From an uncultured Rhodopila sp. (GTDB taxonomy: Bacteria; Pseudomonadota; Alphaproteobacteria; Acetobacterales; Acetobacteraceae): DNA of 64,000 nucleotides. A model generated the notes under the pieces. The model did not search any database. It worked only from the letters and a program-made list of their open reading frames with translations, and had not been told where the DNA came from. Positions 27,201 through 36,853 of this stretch are shown in pieces. The stretch covers positions 24,800 through 88,799 of the forward strand of contig CAIZFE010000080.1 in the NCBI GenBank assembly GCA_903932145.1. The letters run 5' to 3'. Both the position numbers and the translations under genes were made by a program. Position 1 is the first letter of the stretch, and each line of letters begins with the position of its first letter.

Positions 27201-27794
27201 ATGGCTTTCGAACTGCCGACACTTCCGTATTCCAAGACCGCCCTCGGGGCGAAAGGCATGTGCGAGGAAACCCTCGACCTGCATCACGGCAAGCATCACC
27301 AGGCCTATGTCACCGCGCTGAACGGTTTCGTCGAGAAGGACGCCTCGCTTCAGGGCAAGTCACTGGAAGAGATCGTGAAGTCCACCGCCGCCGCTGGTGG
27401 TCCGGTGTTCAACAATGCCGGCCAGCATTGGAACCACATCGTATTCTGGGAATGCATGAGCCCGAACGGCGGCAAGATCCCGACCAAGCTGGAAGCGAAG
27501 ATCAACGAAGACCTTGGTGGCGTGCAGAAGTTCAAGGACGACTTCAAGGCCGCCGGCATCAGCCAGTTCGGTTCGGGCTGGGCGTGGCTGGTTCTCGGCA
27601 CCGACGGCAAGCTGAAGGTGACAAAGACCCCGAACGGATCGAACCCGCTCGCCACCGGCGAGGGCAAGGTTCTGCTGGGCTGCGACGTGTGGGAACATGC
27701 GTATTACCTGGACTTCCGCAATGTTCGCCCGAACTACCTGCAAAACTGGCTGGATAACCTGGCCAACTACGAATACGCCGAAGCGCAACTGTAA
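27201..27794 (+). CDS. sodB: Superoxide dismutase [Fe]
   Basis: A 197-residue Fe/Mn superoxide dismutase. The metal ligands are His 28 (LHHGKHH), the His of WNH, and Asp and His in DVWEHAYYLDFRN. The sequence NNAGQHWNH puts Gln in the position typical of the iron type. It converts superoxide to O2 and H2O2 in the cytoplasm. GGAGGA lies 5 nt before ATG 27201. It is transcribed alone, away from the squalene-synthase-like gene. Confidence 0.96.
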   Translation: MAFELPTLPYSKTALGAKGMCEETLDLHHGKHHQAYVTALNGFVEKDASLQGKSLEEIVKSTAAAGGPVFNNAGQHWNHIVFWECMSPNGGKIPTKLEAKINEDLGGVQKFKDDFKAAGISQFGSGWAWLVLGTDGKLKVTKTPNGSNPLATGEGKVLLGCDVWEHAYYLDFRNVRPNYLQNWLDNLANYEYAEAQL

Positions 27795-27804
27795 TTGCGC
27801 TGGT

Positions 27805-27831
27805 CTCGGGCGGGGTTGGTCCCTGCCCGGG
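27805..27831 (+). terminator. Probable terminator after sodB
   Basis: Arms CGGGCGGGG / CCCTGCCCG (8 of 9 pairs) with a 5-nt loop, 10 nt after the stop; downstream bases include only a short U-run. Confidence 0.45.
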
Positions 27832-28153
27832 ATGCCTTTCCGGTGACTGCCTTGTCCCGGTCGTCAGGTCGCGGCATGTGTCTAAACACAATTCGGCGCA
27901 TAACCCTTGTTTTCAGCCTGGCCCCGAGCTAATTGTCTTTTGCGCCGAGGCCCGGTCCGCTCTGGCGGGGACGTTAGCTTTCAGGGGGTGGGATACGCGG
28001 AACGCCGTCGCGATCCTGCCAGCATGAAGGCCCCTCAGACCTTTTCGCGCTATTTTACTCCCCGGGACTTGAACATCGTCAGGAACGCTATTGGGGTCCG
28101 TCTGACCCTGGCCTCAAGAACGACTTGATATCGCACGCGGCCGATGAATTTTG

Positions 28154-28315
28154 TCACCACGACCCGGGAACCGCCGCGACTGCCGCTCTCGCTGTCCATG
28201 ACGGTGTCCGGGTTGCCAACAATCCGAGCCAGACAGCGGTAATCGTCGCGATCGACAGCAAGCTGTCCACGATCATGACGAACTCAGTCACGTCTAATCC
28301 TGCCTTCAGTCGCAC
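28154..28315 (-). CDS. Possible small membrane protein, 53 aa
   Basis: A GTG start at 28315 with GGGAGG and a 5-nt spacer is strong. The 53 residues begin MRLKAGLD and contain one helix (VTEFVMIVDSLLSIATITAVWLG) before a basic tail ending VPGSW. The same frame extends upstream to 28501, but that part has the composition of non-coding sequence. I recognise no family. It lies in a gene-poor stretch after sodB, so it is reported with caution. Confidence 0.42.
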   Translation of the reverse strand: MRLKAGLDVTEFVMIVDSLLSIATITAVWLGLLATRTPSWTARAAVAAVPGSW

Positions 28316-28326
28316 GATATCCTCCC

Positions 28327-29090
28327 GTTCACCGGGCTGAACCCGGCGGAACGCATTGTTGTAACGGGCTGCGTGCGTTACCGGGCCAATAACGTGGACC
28401 CTCGGCCGATCCCCGCAGGGCGCGTCAAGGAACTGTCGCAACGCGCGCGACGCTTCAGCATACCGGCGCTCTTCGGCCGACCCACTCTTCCAATCACCCA
28501 CAGATTGCTCCGGACGCGCATTACGGCCGGAACGATAACACGCCAGATGTTAAGAAACGGTTTACGTGGTTGCTGAATTTACTTCCGCATTGACTGCCTT
28601 CGCGGACAGAAAGCCCTGCCTCATGCGGCAACCCGCTTCATGGACTCGATGTCCTTCGGCGTGTCCGACCGGAAATCGTCCGGCAACCCGCCGGCGAGGC
28701 AAACGCCAGCGGGCACTCCGCCGGAAGCGATCGCACCGCAGCCATCGGCGCCGGTTCGATCCGGTACTCAATTCAGGGCGGATCGCGGTGGGGCGTTTCC
28801 AATATCTGGCATCGCGATTCGGTTGGCGATCACATCAGAGGCAGGCCGATTCGTGAACGGGCTGCCCCTCGTCCCTGCCTCTTCCAGCTTTGGTTTCCGC
28901 TCGGTTCCGCGCAGCCCCCGAAACGCATCGCATACGTCATCCCGGCAGGAACGATGCAGCGCCAGCGCCGCTTCCCGCAAACTCCGGACACATAGAAACT
29001 CACGACAAACCCATTGCCAAACCCCCAAAATAAACTATTTGTGCCGTAATAACAGGCCGTCACCATAACTGGATGGCCACAGGGAGAGAG
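28327..29090. other. Gene-poor region
   Basis: About 760 bp without a convincing gene. Frames on both strands are Arg/Ser/Pro-rich shadows without ribosome sites. It ends in the promoter region of the MHS transporter, which is AT-richer near 29010-29060 (TAAACTATTTGTGCCGTAAT). It may contain decayed coding sequence; none is recognised. Confidence 0.5.
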
Positions 29091-29096
29091 CGACGA

Positions 29097-30422
29097 ATGG
29101 CGAGCACGACCGTATCCAGCGGATTGTCTGACAGCGACCACAGCAAGCAACTGCGCAAAGCCGTGATCGCCGCGACGGTCGGCACCACCATCGAGTGGTA
29201 CGACTTCTTTATCTACGGAACCGCCGCCGGGTTGGTCTTCCCCAAACTGTTCTTCCCGAATCAGTCTCCGCTGATGGGCGCGCTGGCCGCATTCAGCACC
29301 TACTTCATCGGCTTCGTTGGCCGCCCGATCGGCGCCGCGATCTTCGGGCATTGGGGTGATCGCATTGGCCGCAAGGCGACACTGATCTCAACGTTGCTGT
29401 TGATGGGCATCGCCACCTTCCTGGTCGCGTTCGTTCCCGGGTATGATTCCATCGGTATCTGGGGTGCCGTCATCCTGACCGTGCTGCGCACCCTGCAAGG
29501 CATCGGCGTCGGCGGTGAATGGGGCGGATCGGTGCTGATCGCAATGGAATGGTCGAAGGGCCATAAAAACCGCGGGCTGGTAGCCTCGTGGCCACAGTTC
29601 GGCGTGCCGTGCGGCTTGTTCCTGTCGAACCTCGCGATTCTGGCATTCAGCGCCTGGTCGGGTTCGGAGTTCCTTAACTGGGGCTGGCGGGTGCCGTTCA
29701 TGCTCAGCATCGTGCTGGTCGGCGTCGGCCTGTGGATCCGGATCGGCATCCTGGAAACGCCGGTTTTCAAGGAACTCGTTGAGAGCAAGAAGACCGAAAA
29801 GGCACCGGTGCTGGAAGCGATCAAGAAGCACCCGAAGGAAATCATCCTCTCCGCCCTGCTGCGGATGTCCGAGCAGGCACCGTTCTACATTTTCACTGCG
29901 TTTATCTTCACCTACGGCACCGGCACGCTGCATATGTCACGCGATCTGGTGCTGACGGCGGTGCTGGTGGCGTCGTGCGTGTCGTTCTTCACCATCCCGA
30001 TCTCGGGCCACATCTCCGACCTGATCGGCCGGCGGAAGATGTACATGATTGGGGCGGCGGCAACCGGGATCTTCGGTTTCATCTATTTCACGATGCTGGG
30101 CAGCGGGTCGGTGACCCTGGTGTTCCTCGCCATCGTGCTGTCGCTGATCCCGCATGACATGCAGTACGGCCCGCAGGCCGCGCTGATCGCCGAGGCCTTC
30201 ACCCCGCGCCTTCGTTACAGCGGAGCATCCATCGGCTACCAGCTCGCGTCCATCATCGCCGGCGGTCCTGCCCCGCTGATCGCGACGGCGCTGTTCGCGG
30301 CGTATCACAGTGGCTACGCGGTTGCGATCTACATCGCCGCCTGCGCGGTGGTCAGCCTGGTGGCGACCTGGATGATGCCGGACCACACCGGCAAAGACAT
30401 CTCTGCCGAATACGACGCCTGA
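29097..30422 (+). CDS. MFS transporter, metabolite:H+ symporter (MHS) family
   Basis: A 441-residue inner-membrane carrier with 12 predicted helices. TTIEWYDFFIYGTAAGLVF opens the family in TM1, GHWGDRIGRKA is the MFS motif A, and LRTLQGIGVGGEWGG lies in TM4. Relatives import dicarboxylates, alpha-ketoglutarate, proline/betaine or shikimate with protons. The substrate is open. ATG 29097 follows a purine-rich GGGAGAGAG site; the upstream in-frame codon at 29073 is less likely. It is transcribed alone, with a hairpin at 30435 after it. Confidence 0.9.
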   Translation: MASTTVSSGLSDSDHSKQLRKAVIAATVGTTIEWYDFFIYGTAAGLVFPKLFFPNQSPLMGALAAFSTYFIGFVGRPIGAAIFGHWGDRIGRKATLISTLLLMGIATFLVAFVPGYDSIGIWGAVILTVLRTLQGIGVGGEWGGSVLIAMEWSKGHKNRGLVASWPQFGVPCGLFLSNLAILAFSAWSGSEFLNWGWRVPFMLSIVLVGVGLWIRIGILETPVFKELVESKKTEKAPVLEAIKKHPKEIILSALLRMSEQAPFYIFTAFIFTYGTGTLHMSRDLVLTAVLVASCVSFFTIPISGHISDLIGRRKMYMIGAAATGIFGFIYFTMLGSGSVTLVFLAIVLSLIPHDMQYGPQAALIAEAFTPRLRYSGASIGYQLASIIAGGPAPLIATALFAAYHSGYAVAIYIAACAVVSLVATWMMPDHTGKDISAEYDA

Positions 30423-30434
30423 GACTGCCGCCTT

Positions 30435-30475
30435 GCGTTCCGGCCGGATCGACTTCCGGCCGGGTTGCGGAACGC
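30435..30475. terminator. GC-rich hairpin after the MHS transporter gene
   Basis: Outer arms GCGTTCCG / CGGAACGC enclose CCGGCCGG copies on each side of a short loop, 13 nt after the stop. No U-tract is seen, so it may be a terminator or an RNA-stabilising hairpin. Confidence 0.4.
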
Positions 30476-30524
30476 GCTTGTGGTTGTATGGGAGAGGATT
30501 GCCCGACAACAACGGACCGACACG

Positions 30525-31034
30525 ATGCCAAGTCTGCATGACCTGCGCGCCCAGCGCGCCAATCTTGAACACCTGATCGAGGCTCGCCAGCGCGCCCTCG
30601 GAGCCGATCACCCGGACCTCGCCGACGATCTGCGCGATCTGGGCCGCCTGTCGCACGAGCTGGGCGACATGATGGATGCGCAGGCGCAGTTACACCGAGC
30701 GCTGGCTCTGCATACCGAGACTTTTGGGGCGGACCATCCGGAAGCCGCCACCGACGTCAACCATATCGGCCTGATCCTGCACGATCTGGGCGACCTGGAC
30801 GGGGCCCATGCCGCGTTCGAACGCGCCCTGGCGATCGATGAGGCGGCGCTCGGCCACGAGCATCCAAGCGTGGCCCGCGACGCCAACAACCTGGCCGGTG
30901 TGCTGAAAGATATGGGAGACGGTTTTTCCGCTCGGGAGGCCCTGAACTGGGCCCTGTCAATCTACATGAAGACGCTCGGGCCGGACCATCCGACGACGAA
31001 ATCCGTAGCGCGCAACCGGGCCGGGCTGGACTAA
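30525..31034 (+). CDS. Tetratricopeptide repeat protein
   Basis: A 169-residue protein with about three TPR units of the kinesin-light-chain kind, each about 42 residues, marked by the repeated block LGADHPDLADDLRDLG, FGADHPEAATDVNHIG and LGHEHPSVARDANNLA. TPRs bind other proteins. No signal peptide, membrane segment or enzymatic domain is seen. ATG 30525 is chosen because the upstream in-frame codons (from 30465) overlap the hairpin that follows the transporter gene. Confidence 0.8.
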   Translation: MPSLHDLRAQRANLEHLIEARQRALGADHPDLADDLRDLGRLSHELGDMMDAQAQLHRALALHTETFGADHPEAATDVNHIGLILHDLGDLDGAHAAFERALAIDEAALGHEHPSVARDANNLAGVLKDMGDGFSAREALNWALSIYMKTLGPDHPTTKSVARNRAGLD

Positions 31035-31107
31035 TACCAGTTCGCCCGTGATGCCCTGGGTTGTCCGGTCCAAGATGATGGGGCGGACTGGTGTAAGCCG
31101 GCCGGGA

Positions 31108-32523
31108 TCACCTTCGCGTGGCCAACAGCCGCGCCAGCGAGGCCGCGCTGTCCATCTGTTCCGCCTCCATCACATGCGCGATGATCGCATCGACCTGAGC
31201 GGTATCGATGCGGCGCGACGCCAATTTGCGAAATTTTCCGATCACATCGTCAGCACTCGCGAATGAGTGCTCGCTGCCGCGCCCGGCCTCGACCGTTTCG
31301 TCCAGGGTGGTGCCGTCCTGAAGCGTGACGGTGACATGCACCATATGGCGAAAACGGGAGCCTCGGGCGGTGATCTCCGCGTCCTCGGCGACCGCGACCT
31401 TGGCCGCGATGCGCATCCGGTCCGGATCGGCAATCTTATCTTCGGTGAACTGATCGACGAACACGTCCCCGTCCAGCAGCAGCGTGGCCACGCAATACGG
31501 CAGGTTCAACTGGGCGGAGGTCATGCCCTGCGGCACATACGGCCAGCCGACGTGATCCATCGTCACGCGCGACCCGCGCACCAGCACTTTGGCCACATCC
31601 TCCGCCCCGAACGGATGCCGTTCCTGCATCTTTCGAATCGCGTCCAGAGTGGTGTGATTACTGCCGACGCACGAGTAGAATTTCAGCGCGATGCCCATCG
31701 TTTCGAATTTCGTGCCGAGGCCGGCCGTCAGTTTCGTGCGATCGAACCGGTCGGTCGAACGGGAGAACGTCGTGCAAAACCCGCCGTACTCGTTCTCGAA
31801 CAGATCGACGATGCCGGTGAAGCCCCGTGCCGCCAGCAGCGCGCCATACAGGCCGCTTTGCGCCGATCGTCCGGCATGCATGCGCTTCACCATCGCGCCG
31901 AACTGCGCCGCCATCAGGCCCGCGGACTGGGTGCCGGTGATCCCCAGCGCGTGGACAACCTGATCGGCCGGCAGCTTCAGCGCAGCCGAGGCGCCGGCAC
32001 AAGCGGAAAAGACGCCAACGGTGGCGCCGGAGTGCCAGCCTTGGCCGATGTGTTCGGGACCCATGCACATACCGACGCGCGGCCCGATTTCGTATCCGGC
32101 GACGCAGCCGGTCAGGAAGTCTCGGCCAGTCATGCCAGGGTTCATTTCGGCGATGGCAAGCACGGGCGGCAGGGTGACGGCACCGACATGCAGCACCCCA
32201 ACGCGGTGGACGTCATCGAGTTCAAAACTCTGCACCAGCGTGCCGTTTACCAGCGCGGCGTGCGGCGCGGATAACTTCTTGCCGGTTCCCCAGACGGTGG
32301 TGCCGGTGGACGTGTCCACCGCTGACAACGTGTCCAGCAGGATCTGGCTCCACGGCAGATCGGCCCCGAAAATGGCACAGCCGAGGCTATCCAGGATCAG
32401 CAGTTTAATGCGGGCGATGACCTCGGGCGGGATATCGTCATAGCGCAGACCGGCTACGAAGTTGGCGATGCCCTGTGTATACTGGTTATCCGATGTCGCG
32501 TGCTGGTCCACGTTTCCGTCCAA
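31108..32523 (-). CDS. MmgE/PrpD family protein
   Basis: A 471-residue member of the 2-methylcitrate dehydratase / cis-aconitate decarboxylase superfamily. The N-terminal helical part carries LDSLGCAIFGA and NGTLVQSFELDD, the centre GHRVGMCMGPEHIGQGWHSGATVG-like blocks with the active-site His region, and the C-terminal part the alpha/beta domain. No prpB or prpC is nearby, so a methylcitrate cycle role is not supported here; many members act on other hydroxyacids. It stands alone between the TPR gene and an unknown gene. Confidence 0.85.
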   Translation of the reverse strand: MDGNVDQHATSDNQYTQGIANFVAGLRYDDIPPEVIARIKLLILDSLGCAIFGADLPWSQILLDTLSAVDTSTGTTVWGTGKKLSAPHAALVNGTLVQSFELDDVHRVGVLHVGAVTLPPVLAIAEMNPGMTGRDFLTGCVAGYEIGPRVGMCMGPEHIGQGWHSGATVGVFSACAGASAALKLPADQVVHALGITGTQSAGLMAAQFGAMVKRMHAGRSAQSGLYGALLAARGFTGIVDLFENEYGGFCTTFSRSTDRFDRTKLTAGLGTKFETMGIALKFYSCVGSNHTTLDAIRKMQERHPFGAEDVAKVLVRGSRVTMDHVGWPYVPQGMTSAQLNLPYCVATLLLDGDVFVDQFTEDKIADPDRMRIAAKVAVAEDAEITARGSRFRHMVHVTVTLQDGTTLDETVEAGRGSEHSFASADDVIGKFRKLASRRIDTAQVDAIIAHVMEAEQMDSAASLARLLATRR

Positions 32524-32594
32524 TCGTTTGCTGGTGCTTGCGTCATCAATACCGCGATCGGAGGTTGTTTCAAACGGGGCCTACTCTTCGGGGG

Positions 32595-33269
32595 TCATGC
32601 GGCCTTGAGAAGGTCGAGCAGTTTCTCGCTGACCGCCACGTAGTCCGCGCTTCGACCGGTTGCGGCGCTGACCGCGATTGCCGCGCGTTCGGCGGATTCA
32701 TCCGGGTTTTGCGAGACCAATGCAGCACTTTCAGCAGCCAGGGCGGCACTCTCGGCAATCCAGGAGGCGCTTGCCGGCACGGCCTTCTCTGCCAGTAGCG
32801 CCGCGGTCCCGGCCAATGCCGCCGCACGTTGGGCAACGTCTGTATCGACCGGGCGACCTTCAGCCAGTGGCTGCAACACATCGGCGCATTGCCGCACCGC
32901 ATCGGCGACGGCCGGATGGTCGAGATCCCCGGGGTGACCATCCGTCAAAATCCAATGCAGCAATTGCCATGCGACGCGGGACAGGTCTTTTCCCGGCTCT
33001 ATGGATGACAGGAACCGCTCCGGCCAGGTCTTCGCCAGCCGGTTGGGCAACCCCTCGAAGATGACATCCTCCAACCATGCCAAAATCCGGGGAATGCCGA
33101 GTTCGGTTTCAAAATCGGCATGCGAGTCACCATGGATGGTGCAACCGACCGCGCAGCCTTTCCCGGCCTCCCAGTAGCGTCCCTTGATGATCTCGTCAGC
33201 TTCGGCATGGCCTTCCACCCGAGCGAGGTATTTGGCCTTGATCGCGGGATCGGAATGATAGGACAACAT
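32595..33269 (-). CDS. Protein of unknown function with conserved N-domain and Ala-rich tail, 224 aa
   Basis: The N-terminal 120 residues are compact and look conserved: YHSDPAIKAKYLARVEGH, then AVGCTIHGDSHADFETELGIP, then LARLE-like helices and EGLPNRLAKTWPERFL. From about residue 150 the chain is Ala-rich with short repeats such as AAESAAL. I have seen this architecture, with a variable Ala-rich tail, in unnamed bacterial and phage-associated proteins, but no function is established. The HGD and CT residues could be functional. ATG 33269 has AGGAA upstream. It is divergent from hisG. Confidence 0.65.
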   Translation of the reverse strand: MLSYHSDPAIKAKYLARVEGHAEADEIIKGRYWEAGKGCAVGCTIHGDSHADFETELGIPRILAWLEDVIFEGLPNRLAKTWPERFLSSIEPGKDLSRVAWQLLHWILTDGHPGDLDHPAVADAVRQCADVLQPLAEGRPVDTDVAQRAAALAGTAALLAEKAVPASASWIAESAALAAESAALVSQNPDESAERAAIAVSAATGRSADYVAVSEKLLDLLKAA

Positions 33270-33461
33270 GCTGCATTCCTGTTGGTGAGAACTGGCGACG
33301 CACGCTTCCGGTCCGCGCCGCCCGGCATCGGGCACTCATCTTTTCGGTGACGCAACCCAGCGTTACCCGGGGCAGGCTTCCGGTCGGTGTGTGGCTGATG
33401 TAAACCCCCGCACTGCCAGACGTTACCACAATCGACGACCGCCCCTGAAGCCGGAGCCTGT

Positions 33462-34157
33462 ATGACCGCCCCCTTTCCTGCCTCGGCCTTCGCGCCGGAC
33501 GCGACGACGCCGTTGATCCTGGCGCTGCCCAAGGGGCGCATCCTGTCGGAATGCGGGCCTCTGCTGGCGCGCGCCGGCATCGTGCCGTCCCCCGACTACG
33601 CCGATGAGGACAGCCGCCGCCTGCGCTTCCCCACCGAGAATCCGCTGCTGGACGTGGTGCGTGTGCGCCCGTTCGATGTCGCCACCTTCGTCGCCTTCGG
33701 GGCCGCGCATATCGGCATTTGCGGCGCCGACGTGTTGATGGAGTTCGACTACCCCGAGGTTTACGCCCCCCTCGACCTGGGCATCGGCCGCTGCCGGGTC
33801 TCGGTCGCCGAACCGGTGGAGACCGCCGGCATGGACGATTCCTCCCGCTGGAGCCAGATCCGAGTCGCGTCCAAATACCCCAACATCGCCCGCCGCCACT
33901 ATGCCAGCCGTGGCATCCACGCCGAGGTCGTGCATCTGAATGGCGCGATGGAATTGGCGCCTGGGCTGGGCCTGTGCCGGGTGATCGTCGATCTGGTGCA
34001 GACCGGGTCCACGCTGAAAGCCAACGGGCTGGTCGAAACCGAGGTTATTGCCCCGGTCACCAGCCGCCTGATCGTCAACCGCACGGCGCTGAAGACGCAG
34101 CCCGAGGCCGTCGGTGCCTGGATCGCGAAGTTCCGGGCGGCGTTGGAGGCGGCATGA
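33462..34157 (+). CDS. hisG: ATP phosphoribosyltransferase, short form
   Basis: A 231-residue HisG lacking the C-terminal regulatory domain, the short form. ILALPKGRILSE opens the first domain, and ELAPGLGLCRVIVDLVQTGSTLKANGL is the PRPP-binding block (shown in outline). It starts histidine synthesis by joining PRPP to ATP. Short HisG needs the HisRS-like HisZ for activity and feedback; no hisZ is in the window. ATGA overlap joins it to hisD. Confidence 0.95.
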   Translation: MTAPFPASAFAPDATTPLILALPKGRILSECGPLLARAGIVPSPDYADEDSRRLRFPTENPLLDVVRVRPFDVATFVAFGAAHIGICGADVLMEFDYPEVYAPLDLGIGRCRVSVAEPVETAGMDDSSRWSQIRVASKYPNIARRHYASRGIHAEVVHLNGAMELAPGLGLCRVIVDLVQTGSTLKANGLVETEVIAPVTSRLIVNRTALKTQPEAVGAWIAKFRAALEAA

Positions 34158-35443
34158 TCCGCCTTTCCGTCACCGACGCCGACTTCGAAACGCAGTTCAT
34201 CGAACTGCTCGGTCAGGCGCGCGAGACCACCGAAACCGTCGATCGCGCGGTGTCCGACATCATCACCGCCGTCCGGGCGCGCGGCGATGCGGCGTTGATC
34301 GACTTCACCGCACGCTTCGACCGGCTGGTGTTGACGGCGGATCGGTTGCGTATCTCCACCACCGAGATCGATGCCGCGGTCGCCGCGATCCCGGCCGAAC
34401 TGGCCGCCGCGCTGGACCTCGCCGCGACGCGGATCGAGGCGTTCCATCAGGCACAATTACCGCAGGACCTGCGGATGACCGACGCGGCCGGCGTCACCAT
34501 GGGCATGCGCTGGAACGCGCTGGATGCCGTTGGATTATACGTTCCCGGCGGTAAGGCGGCGTATCCGTCCTCCGTTCTGATGAACGCCATCCCGGCGCGC
34601 GCGGCCGGTGTGTCGCGGATCGCCATGTGCGTGCCGACGCCCGATGGCATTCTGAACCCGCTGGTGTTGGCAGCGGCTCGCCGAGCGGGGGTGACGGAAA
34701 TCTATCGGGTGGGCGGCGCTCAGGCGGTCGCGGCGTTGGCCTACGGCACCGCCAGCATTCCGCCGGTGGACCGCATCGTCGGACCCGGCAACGCCTATGT
34801 CGCCGAGGCGAAGCGTCAGGTGTTCGGCCGCGTCGGCATCGACAACATCGCGGGTCCGTCGGAGGTCGTCGTGCTGGCCGATGCGGATAATGACCCGCGC
34901 CGGATCGCCGTCGATCTGCTGGCTCAGGCGGAACATGACGAGGCGGCGCAGTCAATCCTGATCACCGACGATGCCGCGTTCGCCGATGCTGTGGCGGCCG
35001 CCGTGCTGGCCGAACTCCCGACCCTGCCCCGTGCCGGGATCGCAGCCGCAAGCTGGGAGGCTCACGGCGCTGTGATTTTGGTGCGGAACTGGGACGAGGC
35101 CATCGCGTTGGTCGATCGCCTCGCTCCGGAACATCTGCAACTGATGCTGCGCGATCCGGAGTCCGTGTTCGCCCGCGTGCGCCATGCCGGGGCGGTGTTC
35201 CTGGGTCAGTTCTGTCCGGAAGCGGTCGGCGATTACGTGGCCGGGCCGAACCATGTGCTGCCGACGGGACGCACGGCACGGTTCGCCTCCGGACTGTCGG
35301 TTTACGACTTCCTCAAGCGCACGACCTTCGTTTCGGCCACGCAGGCGGCTTTGAACGCGGTTGGTCCGGCGGGCGTGGCGCTGGCGGAAGCCGAGGGCTT
35401 GCAAGCCCACGCCCGCAGCATTGCGTTGCGCCTGGGCGGTTAG
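34154..35443 (+). CDS. hisD: Histidinol dehydrogenase
   Basis: A 429-residue zinc dehydrogenase of normal length. VGLYVPGGKAAYPSSVLMN is the NAD-binding region, VDRIVGPGNAYVAEAKR and AGPSEVVVLAD follow, and the zinc/catalytic residues lie in AEHDEAAQS, RLAPEHLQL and GPNHVLPT. It makes L-histidine from L-histidinol in two NAD-dependent steps. ATG 34154 overlaps the hisG stop, so the pair is co-translated. The rest of the his pathway is elsewhere. Confidence 0.96.
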   Translation: MIRLSVTDADFETQFIELLGQARETTETVDRAVSDIITAVRARGDAALIDFTARFDRLVLTADRLRISTTEIDAAVAAIPAELAAALDLAATRIEAFHQAQLPQDLRMTDAAGVTMGMRWNALDAVGLYVPGGKAAYPSSVLMNAIPARAAGVSRIAMCVPTPDGILNPLVLAAARRAGVTEIYRVGGAQAVAALAYGTASIPPVDRIVGPGNAYVAEAKRQVFGRVGIDNIAGPSEVVVLADADNDPRRIAVDLLAQAEHDEAAQSILITDDAAFADAVAAAVLAELPTLPRAGIAAASWEAHGAVILVRNWDEAIALVDRLAPEHLQLMLRDPESVFARVRHAGAVFLGQFCPEAVGDYVAGPNHVLPTGRTARFASGLSVYDFLKRTTFVSATQAALNAVGPAGVALAEAEGLQAHARSIALRLGG

Positions 35444-35549
35444 CTCGGCGTGACGCCGGGGCCATTGACGCCCCGGGTCTGGTAACCAATCCTGCCCCCC
35501 GAAGCCAACCACGCCGCAAGAGCGTGAGCGACAAAGGGAGAGGGCCGCA

Positions 35550-36848
35550 TTGAACACCATCGAACCGATCGAGACCGCCAGCGTCGATGAACTGCGAGCC
35601 CTGCAACTCGGGCGGATGCGTGACGTCGTCCGCCGCGCCTACACGCAGGTGCCGCACTACACGGCCGCCTTCGACGCCGCCGGCGTGCATCCGGACGACC
35701 TGGTCCGCCTGGAGGATATTGCGAAGTTCCCTCTGACCGCGAAAGAGCACCTGCGGCAGAACTACCCTTACGGCATGTTTGCCGTGCCGATGGAGCAGAT
35801 CGTCCGGATCCACGCCTCCAGCGGCACCACCGGCAAGCCCACCGTCTGCGGCTACACCAAAAACGATATCGATACCTGGTCGCACCTGATGGCTCGGTCG
35901 ATCCGAGCGGCCGGGGGCCGGTCGTCGGACAAAATCCATGTGGCGTTCGGATACGGATTGTTCACCGGCGGGCTCGGCGCGCATTACGGCGGCGAATATC
36001 TGGGCGCCGCGGTCATTCCGGTCAGCGGCGGATTCACCGAACGTCAGGTGCAGATCATCGTCGATTTTAAACCCGATATCATCATGGTCACACCGTCCTA
36101 CATGCTGGCCATCGCCGACGCGTTCGAACAGCAGGGCCTGACCGCCCGCGATTGCAGTCTCCGCATCGGAATTTTCGGCGCGGAACCCTGGGGCGAGGGC
36201 ATGCGCGCCGATATCGAACGCCGCATGGGACTACAGGCGCTGGACGTGTACGGCCTGTCCGAAATCATGGGTCCCGGCGTCGCTCAGGAGTGCATCGAAA
36301 CCAAAGACGGCCTGACGATATGGGAGGACCATTTCTTCCCCGAGATCATCAACCCGGAGACCGGCCAGGTCGTGCCCGACGGCGAACACGGCGAACTGGT
36401 CATTACGACATTGACCAAAGAGGGCATGCCGCTGATCCGTTACCGGACCCGCGATCTGACGCGGCTATTGCCGGGCACCGCGCGCACCATGCGGCGGATC
36501 GACCGCATCGGCGGCCGCAGCGACGACATGCTGATCATTCGCGGCGTCAACGTGTTCCCGTCGAATATCGAATCCGTTCTGGCCAGAGAAGAAAATCTCT
36601 CACCGCATTATCTGCTGGAACTGCGCCGGCCGGGCAATCTCGACGAACTTGATGTGCTGGTGGAAACCAAAGCCGCGTTGGCCGGCAAATTACGGGGCGC
36701 CGATCTGGCGGCCCTGGAACGGCGCGCCGAACATGCGATAAAAGTGTTCGCCGGAGTCACCACGAAAGTGCGTGTCGTCGAACCCGGAACCCTCGAACGC
36801 TCGCAAGGTAAGGCGAAGCGAGTCCTCGACCTTCGGCCCAAGGATTGA
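35550..36848 (+). CDS. paaK: Phenylacetate-CoA ligase-like enzyme
   Basis: A 432-residue adenylate-forming enzyme of the PaaK group. The ATP motif HASSGTTGKPTVCGYT lies at 88-103, YGLSEIMGPGVAQEC near 230, and the C-terminal lid has RSDDMLIIRGVNVFPSNIE. The family activates phenylacetate or a related aryl acid as its CoA thioester. TTG 35550 follows GGGAGAGGG; there is no ATG near the expected start. The stop is only 5 nt before the DpgC-like gene, so the two are probably an operon. No paaABCDE ring-epoxidase genes are near, which argues against the normal phenylacetate route. Confidence 0.88.
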   Translation: MNTIEPIETASVDELRALQLGRMRDVVRRAYTQVPHYTAAFDAAGVHPDDLVRLEDIAKFPLTAKEHLRQNYPYGMFAVPMEQIVRIHASSGTTGKPTVCGYTKNDIDTWSHLMARSIRAAGGRSSDKIHVAFGYGLFTGGLGAHYGGEYLGAAVIPVSGGFTERQVQIIVDFKPDIIMVTPSYMLAIADAFEQQGLTARDCSLRIGIFGAEPWGEGMRADIERRMGLQALDVYGLSEIMGPGVAQECIETKDGLTIWEDHFFPEIINPETGQVVPDGEHGELVITTLTKEGMPLIRYRTRDLTRLLPGTARTMRRIDRIGGRSDDMLIIRGVNVFPSNIESVLAREENLSPHYLLELRRPGNLDELDVLVETKAALAGKLRGADLAALERRAEHAIKVFAGVTTKVRVVEPGTLERSQGKAKRVLDLRPKD

Positions 36849-36853
36849 AGTCC

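Noticed and set aside
27907..28128. 73-codon frame after sodB
   Set aside because: No ribosome site and no protein-like pattern.
28640..29068. 142-codon frame before the MHS transporter
   Set aside because: Ser/Arg/Pro-rich, no motif, overlaps the probable promoter of the next gene.
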